A stretch of 64,000 nt of DNA from G965230615 sp965230615 (GCA_965230615.1 OZ246012.1:2976001-3040000); one strand, 5' to 3'; counted from the stretch's first letter, positions 1 to 8,830 are shown. Numbers and translations: made by a program. Notes: generated by a model from the sequence alone, not told the origin.

Positions 1-103
1 CGACTTGCGCAAGCAAATCAACGATAGCGGCGACTACAATGACGATATTGAAGCAGGTTTGAAGCGTGTTATCGAAGACTTCAAATCGAAGTCAGCAATT
101 TAA
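1..103 (+). CDS. atpA: ATP synthase F1 subunit alpha, C-terminal end (partial)
   Basis: This is the last 33 codons of an ORF that enters from the left edge and stops at TAA 101-103. The tail (LRKQINDSGDYNDDIEAGL...) matches the end of gammaproteobacterial AtpA, where E. coli has LMQEINQTGGYNDEIEGKL. AtpA is the non-catalytic nucleotide-binding subunit of F1. It lies 31 bp upstream of atpG, in the usual atp operon order. Confidence 0.93.
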   Translation, partial: DLRKQINDSGDYNDDIEAGLKRVIEDFKSKSAI

Positions 104-134
104 CTGGCGTGATAACAATAGGTAAAGGTTAACT

Positions 135-998
135 ATGGCTGCCGGAAAAGAGATACGCTCCAAGATCCAAAGCGTGAAAAATACGCAAAAGATCACCAAA
201 GCGATGGAAATGGTTGCTGCCAGTAAGATGAAGCGCGCACAAGATCGCATGAAAGCCTCACGGCCTTATGCGGACAAGATTCGTAATATTATCGGGCATC
301 TGGCCAATGGCCATCCTGAATACGAACATCCGTATATGAAAGCACGTGAAGAAATTAAGCGTGTAGGCTTTATTGTTGTATCAACCGATAAAGGCTTATG
401 CGGTGGCTTAAACGTGAATGGCTTTAAGTGCGCCTTAAAAGAAATTCAGCAATGGCAGGAACAAAACGCTGAGATTGATCTGGCGATTGTCGGTCGTAAA
501 GCGAGCGGTTTTTTTAAACGCGTTGGCGGCAATATTATCGCTCAAGTTGATAACTTAGGTGATAAGCCACGCCTTGAAGAATTGTTAGGTACGATTCAAG
601 TGATGCTGAGTGCTTATGATGAAGGCCAGATTGATCGCTTGTATATCGTACAAAATAAGTTTGTGAACACCATGACGCAACAGCCTGAAGCGTTACAGCT
701 GTTACCGTTATTGCCAAGCGAAGATGCTGAGCTGGATTATCATTGGGATTATATTTACGAGCCTGATGCAAAAGAAGTGCTCGATAGCTTATTAACGCGT
801 TATATCGAATCGCAGGTTTATCAGGCCGTGGTTGAAAACGTCGCCTGTGAAATGGCCTCACGTATGATCGCGATGAAGAGCGCAACCGATAATGCTGGTG
901 AGTTAATCAACGAGTTACAGTTGATTTACAACAAAGAGCGACAAGCGGCGATTACCCAAGAGCTATCAGAAATTGTGGCAGGTGCTGCAGCGGTTTAA
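135..998 (+). CDS. atpG: ATP synthase F1 subunit gamma
   Basis: Forms the rotating central stalk of F1 that couples proton flow in Fo to catalysis in the alpha3beta3 ring. The 287 residues are full length for the family. The N-terminal helix (EIRSKIQSVKNTQKITKAMEMV) and the C-terminal helix (NAGELINELQLIYNKERQAAITQELSEIV, here split) are the conserved coiled-coil pair. An AGGTAAAGG-like ribosome site precedes ATG 135. It sits between atpA and atpD in the atp operon, with 90 bp to atpD. Confidence 0.97.
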   Translation: MAAGKEIRSKIQSVKNTQKITKAMEMVAASKMKRAQDRMKASRPYADKIRNIIGHLANGHPEYEHPYMKAREEIKRVGFIVVSTDKGLCGGLNVNGFKCALKEIQQWQEQNAEIDLAIVGRKASGFFKRVGGNIIAQVDNLGDKPRLEELLGTIQVMLSAYDEGQIDRLYIVQNKFVNTMTQQPEALQLLPLLPSEDAELDYHWDYIYEPDAKEVLDSLLTRYIESQVYQAVVENVACEMASRMIAMKSATDNAGELINELQLIYNKERQAAITQELSEIVAGAAAV

Positions 999-1088
999 TG
1001 CGCTGATGTCATTCCCAACTTGACTGGGAATCCAGTAAACAAAAAACAGATTTTAAATTTATACAGATATAGACTGAGGAATATTGAG

Positions 1089-2465
1089 ATGAGTACCGGA
1101 ACTATTGTGCAAATCATTGGTGCGGTTGTAGACGTGGAATTCCCACGCGACGCAGTGCCAAAGATTTATGATGCATTAAAACTGGAAGACGACAGCCTCA
1201 CCTTAGAAGTACAAACGCAAATGGGTGACGGTATTGTTAGAACCATTGCCATGGGCTCATCAGATGGTTTGCGCCGTGGTACAGCGGTTAAAAATACAGG
1301 CAACCCAATTTCAGTGCCGGTAGGTGAAGGTACACTTGGCCGCATCATGAATGTACTCGGTGATCCGGTTGATAATGCCGGTGAAGTAAAAACTGACGAG
1401 GCTTGGGCCATTCACCGTCAAGCACCAAGCTACGAAGAGCAATCAAGCTCAACCGAGTTACTTGAAACCGGTATTAAAGTTATCGACTTGCTATGTCCAT
1501 TTGCCAAGGGTGGTAAGGTTGGTCTGTTCGGTGGTGCGGGTGTTGGTAAAACCGTTAACATGATGGAGCTGATCAACAACATTGCGAAAGAGCATAGTGG
1601 TTTATCAGTATTCGCCGGTGTAGGTGAGCGTACCCGTGAAGGTAATGACTTCTACCATGAAATGAACGACTCCAATGTATTGGATAAAGTTGCGATGGTA
1701 TACGGTCAGATGAATGAGCCACCAGGTAACCGCCTGCGTGTTGCTTTGACAGGCTTGACCATGGCTGAACGTTTTCGTGATGACGGTCGTGATGTTTTAT
1801 TATTCGTGGATAACATTTATCGTTATACACTGGCCGGTACTGAGGTATCAGCACTATTAGGTCGTATGCCATCAGCGGTAGGTTATCAGCCAACCTTGGC
1901 CGAAGAGATGGGTGTACTGCAAGAACGTATTACCTCAACCAAAAAAGGTTCGATCACATCGATCCAAGCGGTTTATGTCCCAGCCGATGATTTGACTGAC
2001 CCATCACCAGCAACCACGTTTGCGCATTTAGATGCGACCGTTGTACTGTCTCGTCAGATTGCTTCACTGGGTATTTACCCGGCGGTAGATCCATTAGATT
2101 CCACCAGTCGTCAGCTAGACCCATTAATCATTGGTCAAGAGCACTATGACACAGCGCGTGCAGTACAGAACGTATTGCAGCGCTATAAAGAGCTACGCGA
2201 TATTATTGCGATTCTGGGTATGGATGAACTCTCTGAAGAAGATAAGTTGATTGTGGCACGCGCCCGTAAAATTCAACGCTTCTTATCGCAGCCATTTCAT
2301 GTGGCAGAAGTATTCACCGGCTCGCCTGGTAAATACGTGCCATTGAAAGAAACCATTCGTGGCTTTAAAGCGATTGTTGCCGGTGAATATGATCACCTGC
2401 CAGAACAGGCTTTCTACATGGTCGGCAGCATTGATGAAGCCGCCGAGCGTGCGGATAAAGTTTAA
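1089..2465 (+). CDS. atpD: ATP synthase F1 subunit beta
   Basis: Catalytic subunit of F1-ATPase. The open frame extends upstream to 1020, but ATG 1089 is chosen: it has GAGGA about 10 bases upstream, and MSTGTIVQIIGAVVDVEF is the standard N-terminus. This gives 458 residues. Walker A GGAGVGKT is at about residues 148-155, the GERTREG motif follows, and Walker B (LLFVDN) is near residue 240. The C-terminal FLSQPFHVAEVFTG and the DHLPEQAFYMVG segment are typical. Third gene in this part of the atp operon, 19 bp before atpC. Confidence 0.97.
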   Translation: MSTGTIVQIIGAVVDVEFPRDAVPKIYDALKLEDDSLTLEVQTQMGDGIVRTIAMGSSDGLRRGTAVKNTGNPISVPVGEGTLGRIMNVLGDPVDNAGEVKTDEAWAIHRQAPSYEEQSSSTELLETGIKVIDLLCPFAKGGKVGLFGGAGVGKTVNMMELINNIAKEHSGLSVFAGVGERTREGNDFYHEMNDSNVLDKVAMVYGQMNEPPGNRLRVALTGLTMAERFRDDGRDVLLFVDNIYRYTLAGTEVSALLGRMPSAVGYQPTLAEEMGVLQERITSTKKGSITSIQAVYVPADDLTDPSPATTFAHLDATVVLSRQIASLGIYPAVDPLDSTSRQLDPLIIGQEHYDTARAVQNVLQRYKELRDIIAILGMDELSEEDKLIVARARKIQRFLSQPFHVAEVFTGSPGKYVPLKETIRGFKAIVAGEYDHLPEQAFYMVGSIDEAAERADKV

Positions 2466-2484
2466 ACTGGAGAGGTAAATCATC

Positions 2485-2901
2485 GTGGCCATGACCATGC
2501 ATGTTGATATAGTTAGCGCGGAAGAAGAGCTGTTTTCAGGCGAAGCCGAAATGCTGGTTGCGCCGACCGTCAATGGTGAAGTGGGTATTATGCCCAAGCA
2601 TAGCCAGTTGATTGCCACGCTAAAACCAGGTGAAGTGCGCTTAAGCATTCCTGATCAGGAAGAGACGCAATCTATCTATGTCTCAGGTGGCGTATTGGAA
2701 GTGCAGCCACATGTGGTGACGGTATTATCCGATACAGCGGTACGCGCTGCCGACTTAGACGAAGCGGCGGTTGTCGAAGCCAGAAAACGTGCCGAAGATG
2801 CCTTATCTGATCAAAAATCGGATATCGATATGGCACGTGCCCGCGCCGAGCTGGCCGAAACCCTGGCGCAGCTGGAAATTATTCGCAAACTGCGCAAGTA
2901 A
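2485..2901 (+). CDS. atpC: ATP synthase F1 subunit epsilon
   Basis: Small stalk subunit that regulates F1 rotation. 138 residues, full length. GTG 2485 is chosen over ATG 2491 because GGAGAGG lies 9 bases upstream and the resulting MAMTMHVDIVSAEEELFSG matches the E. coli start MAMTYHLDVVSAE. An N-terminal beta-barrel (YVSGGVLEVQPHVVTVLSDTA) is followed by the C-terminal helical pair rich in A, E and R. Last gene of the atp operon, followed by a perfect hairpin. Confidence 0.96.
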   Translation: MAMTMHVDIVSAEEELFSGEAEMLVAPTVNGEVGIMPKHSQLIATLKPGEVRLSIPDQEETQSIYVSGGVLEVQPHVVTVLSDTAVRAADLDEAAVVEARKRAEDALSDQKSDIDMARARAELAETLAQLEIIRKLRK

Positions 2902-2910
2902 ACGTATTGC

Positions 2911-2947
2911 TAGAACCTATCTCAAAAACCCATTGAGATAGGTTCTA
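2911..2947 (+). terminator. Perfect hairpin after the atp operon
   Basis: A 15-bp perfect inverted repeat (2911-2925 and 2933-2947) with a 7-base loop begins 9 bases after the atpC stop. Only a weak T-run (GGTTTTGC) follows, so it could act as a terminator, as an RNA-stabilising hairpin, or be the footprint of a small mobile repeat. The position makes termination of the atp operon the simplest reading. Confidence 0.6.
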
Positions 2948-3257
2948 GGTTTTGCTTTCCATAAAGTCGTCATAGAACTGCCATAAAACCGGATAGGCAG
3001 TAGCAGCACGCCCACAGCGAAAGACATGTTTTAAGGACCCTGCCCAACACGCTGCATTCGGGCCACAAAGGAATCAGTTGTTAGCACTATGTCGCCATTA
3101 TTTACAGCTGTAGTCTGTTCGCTGTTTTAGCAAAAAATTACGTGTTATTGCATATGATTCACAATCACGTAAATTGCTATCTGCTACTATTCGCGTTATT
3201 TTCAACGCTTAAATGATAACAGTATCCCCGATAACTCTCTGAGGACAATAAATAACC
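2948..3257. other. Intergenic region, atpC-glmU
   Basis: No convincing gene. The stretch holds an inverted repeat TTACGTG (3138-3144) / CACGTAA (3166-3172) with a 21-base gap. This lies about 90 bp upstream of glmU in an AT-rich segment that probably carries the glmU promoter. GAGGA at 3241-3245 is the glmU ribosome site. No small RNA is supported. Confidence 0.4.
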
Positions 3258-4625
3258 ATGTCACTGGCAATTGTGATTCTGGCTGCGGGTAAAGGTACCC
3301 GCATGAAATCGAACAAATCCAAAGTCTTGCATGAACTGGCGGGGCAGTCTTTATTAGGCCATGTTGTAACGGTCGCAGAAGCATTGAGCCCCAGCAAGAT
3401 CTGTATTGTGTATGGTCACCAAGGTGAACAGCTGCGCGCAGCCTTTGCTGATAAACCTGAGCTGGCCTGGGCTGAACAGTCGCCACAGCTGGGTACTGGC
3501 CACGCGGTGCAACAAGCCGTACCGTTTATAGCAGGCACTGAAAAAACCCTGATTCTCTATGGTGATGTGCCATTAACCCAACAGAGCACACTGGAAAACC
3601 TACTTGCCACAGTGGATGATGAAACATTGGCATTGTTGACCGCTTTTATCGATGACCCGAAAGGCTATGGCCGCATTATTCGCAACCATAATGGCGAAGC
3701 CGTGGCGATTGTTGAAGAAAAAGACGCCAGCGATGAACAAAAACAAATCAACGAAATCAACACCGGCATTATGGCGGTGCCATCGGCTAAACTAAATGAC
3801 TGGTTAAGCCGCCTGGATAATAACAATGCCCAAGGCGAATACTATCTGACCGATGTAATCGCCTTAGCCGTGGCCGATGGCGCAAAAGTACTGCCACAAC
3901 AGCCGAATAACTTTGAAGAAACCCTCGGCATAAACTCTCGCCAACAATTGGCTGAACTAGAGCGCTATGTGCAGCTGGAAAAAGCCAATCAATTTATGGC
4001 TGAAGGCGTGACCATTAAAGACCCGGCGCGCTTCGATGTGCGCGGCAATGTTAGCATGGGCAAAGATGTGACGATTGATGTGGGTGTAGTATTAAATGGC
4101 ACCGTGACGATTGGTGATAATGTCACGATAGAACCTTTCTGTGTGATCAGCGATAGCGATATTGCTGCCGACACCATTGTTAAAGCACATTCTGTTATCG
4201 AAAACAGTCAGATTGGTGAAGCCTGTGATATAGGGCCATTTGCCCGCATCAGGCCCGAAACTGTATTAGCGAATAAAGCCAAAATTGGTAACTTTGTAGA
4301 AGTGAAGAAAAGTCATATCGGTGAAGGCAGCAAGGTCAACCACTTAAGCTATGTAGGCGATGCCGAAGTAGGTAATGCGGTGAATATTGGCGCGGGCACC
4401 ATCACCTGTAATTACGATGGCGCGAATAAACATAAAACCATTATTGATGATGGTGCATTTATTGGCTCAGATACCCAATTAGTCGCACCAGTGCGTGTCG
4501 GTAAAAACACCACAATCGGTGCTGGCTCAACCATTACTAAAGATACACCTGAGGGTGGTTTGAGCTTATCACGCAGTAAACAAACACATTTAGACAACTG
4601 GCAGCGGCCGGTTAAAAATAAATGA
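3258..4625 (+). CDS. glmU: Bifunctional UDP-GlcNAc pyrophosphorylase / glucosamine-1-P acetyltransferase
   Basis: Catalyses the last two steps of UDP-N-acetylglucosamine synthesis, the precursor of peptidoglycan and lipid A. The N-terminal Rossmann domain has the nucleotidyltransferase signature LAAGKGTRMKSNKSKVLH (residues 8-25). From about residue 250 the protein becomes a left-handed beta-helix of hexapeptide repeats (for example IGEGSKVNHLSYVGDAEVG). The acetyltransferase loop GAGTITCNYDGANKHKT is present. 455 residues is full length. glmS follows after 73 bp, the classical glmU-glmS pair. Confidence 0.97.
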   Translation: MSLAIVILAAGKGTRMKSNKSKVLHELAGQSLLGHVVTVAEALSPSKICIVYGHQGEQLRAAFADKPELAWAEQSPQLGTGHAVQQAVPFIAGTEKTLILYGDVPLTQQSTLENLLATVDDETLALLTAFIDDPKGYGRIIRNHNGEAVAIVEEKDASDEQKQINEINTGIMAVPSAKLNDWLSRLDNNNAQGEYYLTDVIALAVADGAKVLPQQPNNFEETLGINSRQQLAELERYVQLEKANQFMAEGVTIKDPARFDVRGNVSMGKDVTIDVGVVLNGTVTIGDNVTIEPFCVISDSDIAADTIVKAHSVIENSQIGEACDIGPFARIRPETVLANKAKIGNFVEVKKSHIGEGSKVNHLSYVGDAEVGNAVNIGAGTITCNYDGANKHKTIIDDGAFIGSDTQLVAPVRVGKNTTIGAGSTITKDTPEGGLSLSRSKQTHLDNWQRPVKNK

Positions 4626-4698
4626 GCAGCGAAATTAACAAACATAACAAGCGGCAGCATATAATAATGCGAAGCCCAAGCAACAACAGGAAACACTT

Positions 4699-6531
4699 AT
4701 GTGTGGCATAGTAGGCGCAATTAGCGAACGTAATATCGGTGGCATACTCGTTGAAGGTCTCAAGCGACTGGAATACCGAGGTTATGACTCAGCCGGACTG
4801 GCAATGATTGATGCAGACGAGAAGCTCAATCGTGTGCGCACCTTAGGTAAAGTTGCCGAATTAGAGAAAGAGTATGTCAGCTCTGGTCTGCGTGGAGGCT
4901 GCGGTATTGCTCACACGCGGTGGGCGACGCATGGGCAGCCCTCTGTTGAAAATGCGCACCCGCATATCTCGGCTGACCGTGTTGCCGTGGTGCATAACGG
5001 CATTATTGAAAACTACGAAGAGTTACGTCAACAATTGACCAAAGAAGGCTATAGCTTTGTTTCCGAAACCGATACCGAAACCATTGCGCATCTGATTGAT
5101 AAGCACTTAAAAGATAGCGATGACTTATTAGTAGCCGTACAAAAAGCCGTGAGTGAATTAGAAGGTGCTTATGGCCTGGCTGTGGTATCGCATAAAAACC
5201 CAGAGCAAATAGTCGCTTGTCGTAAAGGCAGCCCTTTAGTTTTAGGCTTAGGCTTTGAAGAAAACTTCTTGGCCTCTGATGTACATGCTTTATTACCCGT
5301 CACCCAGCGCTTTATCTTTTTAGCCGAAGACGATATTGCGGTTATCAACCGCGATACGATTAGCATTTTTGATGGCGAAGGCAATGCAGTCGAGCGTGAA
5401 GAAAAACGCTCAGAGCTCAGCAGCGATGCGGCACAAAAAGGTGAGTTCAAGCACTATATGCTCAAAGAAATTTATGAGCAGCCCGAAGCGGTTGCTAATA
5501 CCTTAGAAGGCCGTATTGGTGATACCGGCGTGTTGCCAGGTATTTTTGGTGCACAAGAAGAAGAGATTTTTGAAAAAATCGAAGCGGTAAAAATCGTTGC
5601 CTGTGGTACCAGCTATCATGCCGGTGCGATTGCGCGCTACTGGATAGAAAAATTAGCGAATGTACCGTGTTCAGTCGAGATTGCCAGTGAGTTTCGTTAT
5701 CGCCGGGTGATGGTGCAGGGTAATACCTTATTTGTCACCATCTCACAATCGGGCGAGACAGCCGACACCATGGCGGCATTGCAATATGCCAAGGAGCGCG
5801 GCTTTTTTGCCAGCTTAGCCATCTGTAATGTGCCGGAAAGCTCACTGGTGCGTGAGTCAGACTTATGCTTAATGACACGTGCTGGCCCAGAAATTGGTGT
5901 GGCCTCAACCAAAGCATTTACCACACAGTTGGTGGCTTTGTTTTTATTAACGTTAACCTTAGCGCGTATTAAAAACACCAACCCAGAATTAGAAAAGCAA
6001 GAAGTTGAAGCGCTCAAACACCTACCGGTGGTATTAGGTGAAACGTTAAAACTTGATGAAGAAATTAAAGTTATTGCAGAAGACTTTATCGATAAACACC
6101 ATACGCTTTTCTTAGGCCGGGGTACTATCTATCCAGTCGCGTTGGAAGGTGCTTTAAAGCTCAAAGAGATTTCATATATCCATGCCGAGGGTTATCCTGC
6201 CGGTGAACTAAAGCATGGCCCACTGGCATTGGTAGATAACGATATGCCCGTCGTGACCGTTGCGCCCAACAATGAGCTCATGGATAAATTAAAATCTAAC
6301 TTGCAAGAAGTGGCTGCGCGGGGTGGTCAGTTATATGTTTTTGCGGATAGAGAGTTTCATATTGAAGCTGAAGAAGGCATGAAAGTTATTGAAGTCCCTT
6401 CTTGCCCAACTGAAATGGCACCGATTGTCTTTACTTTACCGCTGCAATTATTGTCTTACCATGTAGCGGTATTACGAGGCACTGATGTGGATCAACCGCG
6501 TAATTTAGCCAAGTCAGTCACCGTGGAATAA
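4699..6531 (+). CDS. glmS: Glutamine--fructose-6-phosphate aminotransferase (isomerizing)
   Basis: Makes glucosamine-6-phosphate from fructose-6-P and glutamine, feeding GlmU through GlmM. MCGIVGA places the catalytic Cys immediately after the initiator Met, the mark of a type II glutamine amidotransferase. RGYDSAG and the glutaminase motifs lie in residues 1-230. Two SIS domains follow (CGTSYHAGAIARYW; SQSGETADT; YPAGELKHGPLALV). The C-terminus PRNLAKSVTVE is canonical, and 610 residues is full length. The 3' end is the region that Tn7 uses as attTn7, but no Tn7 genes are seen. Confidence 0.97.
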   Translation: MCGIVGAISERNIGGILVEGLKRLEYRGYDSAGLAMIDADEKLNRVRTLGKVAELEKEYVSSGLRGGCGIAHTRWATHGQPSVENAHPHISADRVAVVHNGIIENYEELRQQLTKEGYSFVSETDTETIAHLIDKHLKDSDDLLVAVQKAVSELEGAYGLAVVSHKNPEQIVACRKGSPLVLGLGFEENFLASDVHALLPVTQRFIFLAEDDIAVINRDTISIFDGEGNAVEREEKRSELSSDAAQKGEFKHYMLKEIYEQPEAVANTLEGRIGDTGVLPGIFGAQEEEIFEKIEAVKIVACGTSYHAGAIARYWIEKLANVPCSVEIASEFRYRRVMVQGNTLFVTISQSGETADTMAALQYAKERGFFASLAICNVPESSLVRESDLCLMTRAGPEIGVASTKAFTTQLVALFLLTLTLARIKNTNPELEKQEVEALKHLPVVLGETLKLDEEIKVIAEDFIDKHHTLFLGRGTIYPVALEGALKLKEISYIHAEGYPAGELKHGPLALVDNDMPVVTVAPNNELMDKLKSNLQEVAARGGQLYVFADREFHIEAEEGMKVIEVPSCPTEMAPIVFTLPLQLLSYHVAVLRGTDVDQPRNLAKSVTVE

Positions 6532-6550
6532 TCAACAGGAGTAGGGTGAA

Positions 6551-6913
6551 ATGGCCTATAACATTGAAGTAAAACGTGGCAAAACCGATGGCGACTTAAC
6601 CTTCACCAGTGGTAAGACCACCATTAGCACAAAATGCTACTGGGACCCATTGAAAAAAATACCTGCTGGTACATATAAAAACTGCTCGGCAACCACCATG
6701 GCACGTAAGAAAAACTCCAAAGGCCAGCCACGCGAAGCGGTGTTTATTCCAGGTGTCACCGGTTTTAGTGGTATTTTTATTCATATGGGCAAAAAACCCT
6801 TTGCAGACTGGTCAGATGGCTGTGTGGTGATAGAAGAGAGCAAAATGCTGGAAATTTATAAAGCCATCAAGCCTAAAGATGGGCGCAATGTCACGGTAAA
6901 AATCAGTGGCTAA
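6551..6913 (+). CDS. Small YkuD/DUF5675-like protein with SDGC motif
   Basis: 120 residues, 19 bp after glmS, with an AGGAGTAGGG ribosome site. The segment IHMGKKPFADWSDGCVVIEESK (split: IHMG, then SDGCVVI) has a His followed 10-13 residues later by S-x-G-C, as in L,D-transpeptidase (YkuD) and DUF5675-type domains. No signal peptide is visible, so a cytoplasmic or effector-like role is possible. The assignment rests on this motif alone. It is followed by a lipoprotein gene whose start is next to its stop, suggesting co-translation. Confidence 0.6.
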   Translation: MAYNIEVKRGKTDGDLTFTSGKTTISTKCYWDPLKKIPAGTYKNCSATTMARKKNSKGQPREAVFIPGVTGFSGIFIHMGKKPFADWSDGCVVIEESKMLEIYKAIKPKDGRNVTVKISG

Positions 6914-6917
6914 GCAC

Positions 6918-7463
6918 ATGAAAGCCATAACACTTTTATTAGCCTTACCATTACTGTTTGCTTGTAGCACGACATCCGTTGCGCAAAAGCCTGCCGCACA
7001 AAGTGATTTGCAGCAGCTACTCGCCAGCTTATTAAATATTCAGCAAAGCCAATATGCATATAAAGATGATGCGGGTAATACACAAGTAGATGAGCTACAA
7101 CAATTCAAAGCCCTAGAAGCACTCTATGGCAAATATGTTGATGCAGAGCCTACGCGTGAGAGCTTGAGTGTTGTGATGTTTTTTGCCTACTACGCACAGG
7201 CCAAAAATAATGCTGCATTGCAGGAGTATTTAGCCGAAGACTTAATAGGCGTATATCAAAAAAGTCCAACATTATTTTTACAAACACTCAACCAACTGCC
7301 TTTTTTAATTGCCGTTAATTGCGAGCGCTTAAATGCCAGTTTTGGTTTTGCGGGCAACAATAAAAAAGCGAAGCCAGGTTTTTTACAAAACAATAAAAGC
7401 TTATTTAAAAAGCACTTAAATGCTGATAATCGCAAAACCTGTTTGCAGCAGTTTAAGCTTTAG
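6918..7463 (+). CDS. Putative lipoprotein of unknown function
   Basis: 181 residues from ATG 6918. An in-frame GTG at 6906 overlaps the upstream gene, but ATG gives a clean lipoprotein signal, MKAITLLLALPLLFAC, with the lipobox Cys at about residue 16. The mature part is helical and hydrophilic, with no motif I recognise. It is coupled to the SDGC-motif gene upstream, so the two may work together, for example an enzyme and an envelope partner or immunity protein. That is inference from position only. Confidence 0.65.
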   Translation: MKAITLLLALPLLFACSTTSVAQKPAAQSDLQQLLASLLNIQQSQYAYKDDAGNTQVDELQQFKALEALYGKYVDAEPTRESLSVVMFFAYYAQAKNNAALQEYLAEDLIGVYQKSPTLFLQTLNQLPFLIAVNCERLNASFGFAGNNKKAKPGFLQNNKSLFKKHLNADNRKTCLQQFKL

Positions 7464-7491
7464 GAAAGCAAAGACTTGCTTTAAGCAAGCC
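7464..7491. terminator. Short hairpin between lipoprotein gene and intI
   Basis: CTTGCT-TTA-AGCAAG lies between two convergent genes and could end either transcript. The stem is short and no clear T-run follows on the plus strand. Confidence 0.3.
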
Positions 7492-8496
7492 TTATAAATA
7501 ATAGTGTGCAACAGACTCTTTAATAGTATTAGTGTTAAACAAGCCATCCAAAGGGCTGATTACACCCTGGCCACCTTTATTCAGCACATGCGTATAAATC
7601 ATCGTGGTTTGTACATTTGAGTGGCCTAACAACTCCTGTACTGTTCTTATATCGTAGCCTGATTCTAAAAGGTGTGTAGCAAAGCTGTGCCTCAATGTAT
7701 GGCAAGTAATATATTTAGACATGCCTGCTGCCTTAACCGCGTTTTGAAAAGCGCGACCAATAGAGCGGCTATGTATATGGTGCCTGCCAGTATTTTGGCT
7801 TCGAGGATCTCGAGAAAGAGTAGCAGATGAAAAGATAAAGCGCCATCGAAAGTCTTTACCGGCATTTGGGTATTTTCGATTAAGCGCATTGGGTAGGCTG
7901 ATAAAGTGAACACCTGACTGCATATCAATTAAAAAATATTGATGTGATTGCTCAATTGTTTTTTGCAAACCCATTACAGCCTGTTGCGGCAAAACAGTGC
8001 GCCGATCTTTATTATTCTTACTATTAAAAACGAAAATTTCACTACGCTGGAAATCAATATCCATCACACGCAAGCGCAACACCTCTGTTAGACGTAAACC
8101 TGCACCATACATTAATAAGCACATGGTTAAATAAGGCTCTTGTAAGTGTTGTAGTATTCTCGCAACCTCATCTTTAGTGAGAACACTTGGCAAGCGCTTA
8201 GGCTTAGTAGGGCGTACAATATTGGCAAGTGTGCCAATATCTATATCCAGAACCTCTCGGTATAAAAAGACCAAAGCATTCAATGCCTGGTTTTGAGTTG
8301 AGCTAGAAATGTTTTCATGTAGTGCCAGATGCGACAAAAAATCTGCAACCGCAGTCGCCCCCAGTTCGCGCGGATGCCGCTTGCCATGAAACACAATAAA
8401 ACGCTTAGCCCAATAGCGATAAGCTCTCTCAGTTGAAAGAGAGTAATGCTTGTAGCGGCAACGCGCCACCAGCTGGTCGAGCAGTTTAGGTTTCAT
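7492..8496 (-). CDS. intI: Integron integrase IntI
   Basis: Site-specific tyrosine recombinase that inserts and excises gene cassettes at attI and attC. The 334 residues include the core-binding domain (1-100) and the catalytic domain, with R135 (GAGLRLTEV), K160, H266-xx-R269 (HTLRHSFATHLL), H292 (LLGH) and the nucleophile Y301 (MIYTHV). An insertion around residues 192-240 with ALNRKYPNAGKDF is the IntI-specific patch that separates integrases from XerC/D. The gene reads away from the cassettes. A LexA box covers its promoter, so it is probably SOS-induced. It appears intact. Confidence 0.96.
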   Translation of the reverse strand: MKPKLLDQLVARCRYKHYSLSTERAYRYWAKRFIVFHGKRHPRELGATAVADFLSHLALHENISSSTQNQALNALVFLYREVLDIDIGTLANIVRPTKPKRLPSVLTKDEVARILQHLQEPYLTMCLLMYGAGLRLTEVLRLRVMDIDFQRSEIFVFNSKNNKDRRTVLPQQAVMGLQKTIEQSHQYFLIDMQSGVHFISLPNALNRKYPNAGKDFRWRFIFSSATLSRDPRSQNTGRHHIHSRSIGRAFQNAVKAAGMSKYITCHTLRHSFATHLLESGYDIRTVQELLGHSNVQTTMIYTHVLNKGGQGVISPLDGLFNTNTIKESVAHYYL

Positions 8497-8518
8497 GTTA
8501 ATAGCCCATATTAGAATA

Positions 8519-8534
8519 CTGTATATTTATACAG
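8519..8534 (-). promoter_or_regulatory. LexA (SOS) box in the intI promoter
   Basis: CTGTATATTTATACAG is a perfect CTGT-N8-ACAG gammaproteobacterial LexA operator. It lies 22 bp upstream of the intI start. On the minus strand a TTGTGT-N17-TATACA promoter would place its -10 inside the box, so LexA binding should block transcription. SOS control of intI is established for Vibrio and class 1 integrons. Confidence 0.88.
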
Positions 8535-8598
8535 TAAAAATAACACAATAACAGTACAGATAAGAAAAAATATTGGCGTGATATTGGCGAAAACGCTA

Positions 8599-8830
8599 CA
8601 AGTATTTGAATTTAAAAGTAAAAAAGCTGTCCAGTTTTGATAAGAATTTATTGTTATCAGACATTGATAGATGTACTAAGATAAATAAGGGAATCTGATA
8701 TTGAAAATAGCAAAGTGGACAGCTATGATATTGAGCAACAATACAGGGCTAATAAGGTAAATCTATGATTCCGTTGGAAAACCCCGACTTTTCCACAGTG
8801 ACCGCTATAACATATTATCAGACAAGCTGT
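8599..8830 (+). repeat. Integron leader repeat, copy 1 (attI-proximal)
   Basis: About 232 bp matching 19626-19848 in the same orientation. By eye the core 110 bp is about 80% identical. Conserved parts are GATGTACTAAGATAA, TTGAAAATAGCAAA, AGCTATGATATTGAG, GGGCTAATAAGGTAAA and CGACTTT.TCCACAGTG-like blocks. Homology ends 14 bp before the attI crossover core. Confidence 0.85.
8701..8729 (+). promoter_or_regulatory. Cassette promoter Pc
   Basis: TTGAAA (8701-8706), exactly 17 bases, then TATGAT (8724-8729): a strong sigma-70 match reading into the cassettes. The spacer contains the right arm of the leader inverted repeat. The same hexamers and spacing are kept in the second copy at 19722-19750 although the flanks have diverged, which supports function. 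Confidence 0.8.

Noticed and set aside
1020..1088. Upstream extension of the atpD frame
   Set aside because: The first 23 codons have no ribosome site, and the canonical MSTGTIV start is at 1089.
2911..2947. Mobile-element end for the perfect hairpin after atpC
   Set aside because: No second copy or target-site duplication is visible; a terminator is simpler.
7692..7928. Minus-strand ORF inside intI
   Set aside because: It overlaps the intact integrase in another frame and has no family feature.
8725..8760. 11-codon ORF conserved in both leader copies (MILSNNTGLIR / MILRHYKGLIR)
   Set aside because: Its start lies within the -10 of the leader promoter, so it could not be translated from that transcript. 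Conservation is explained by the promoter.
8599..8830. Complete insertion sequence for the leader repeat
   Set aside because: No transposase is present and no target duplication is visible. A MITE-like origin cannot be excluded.
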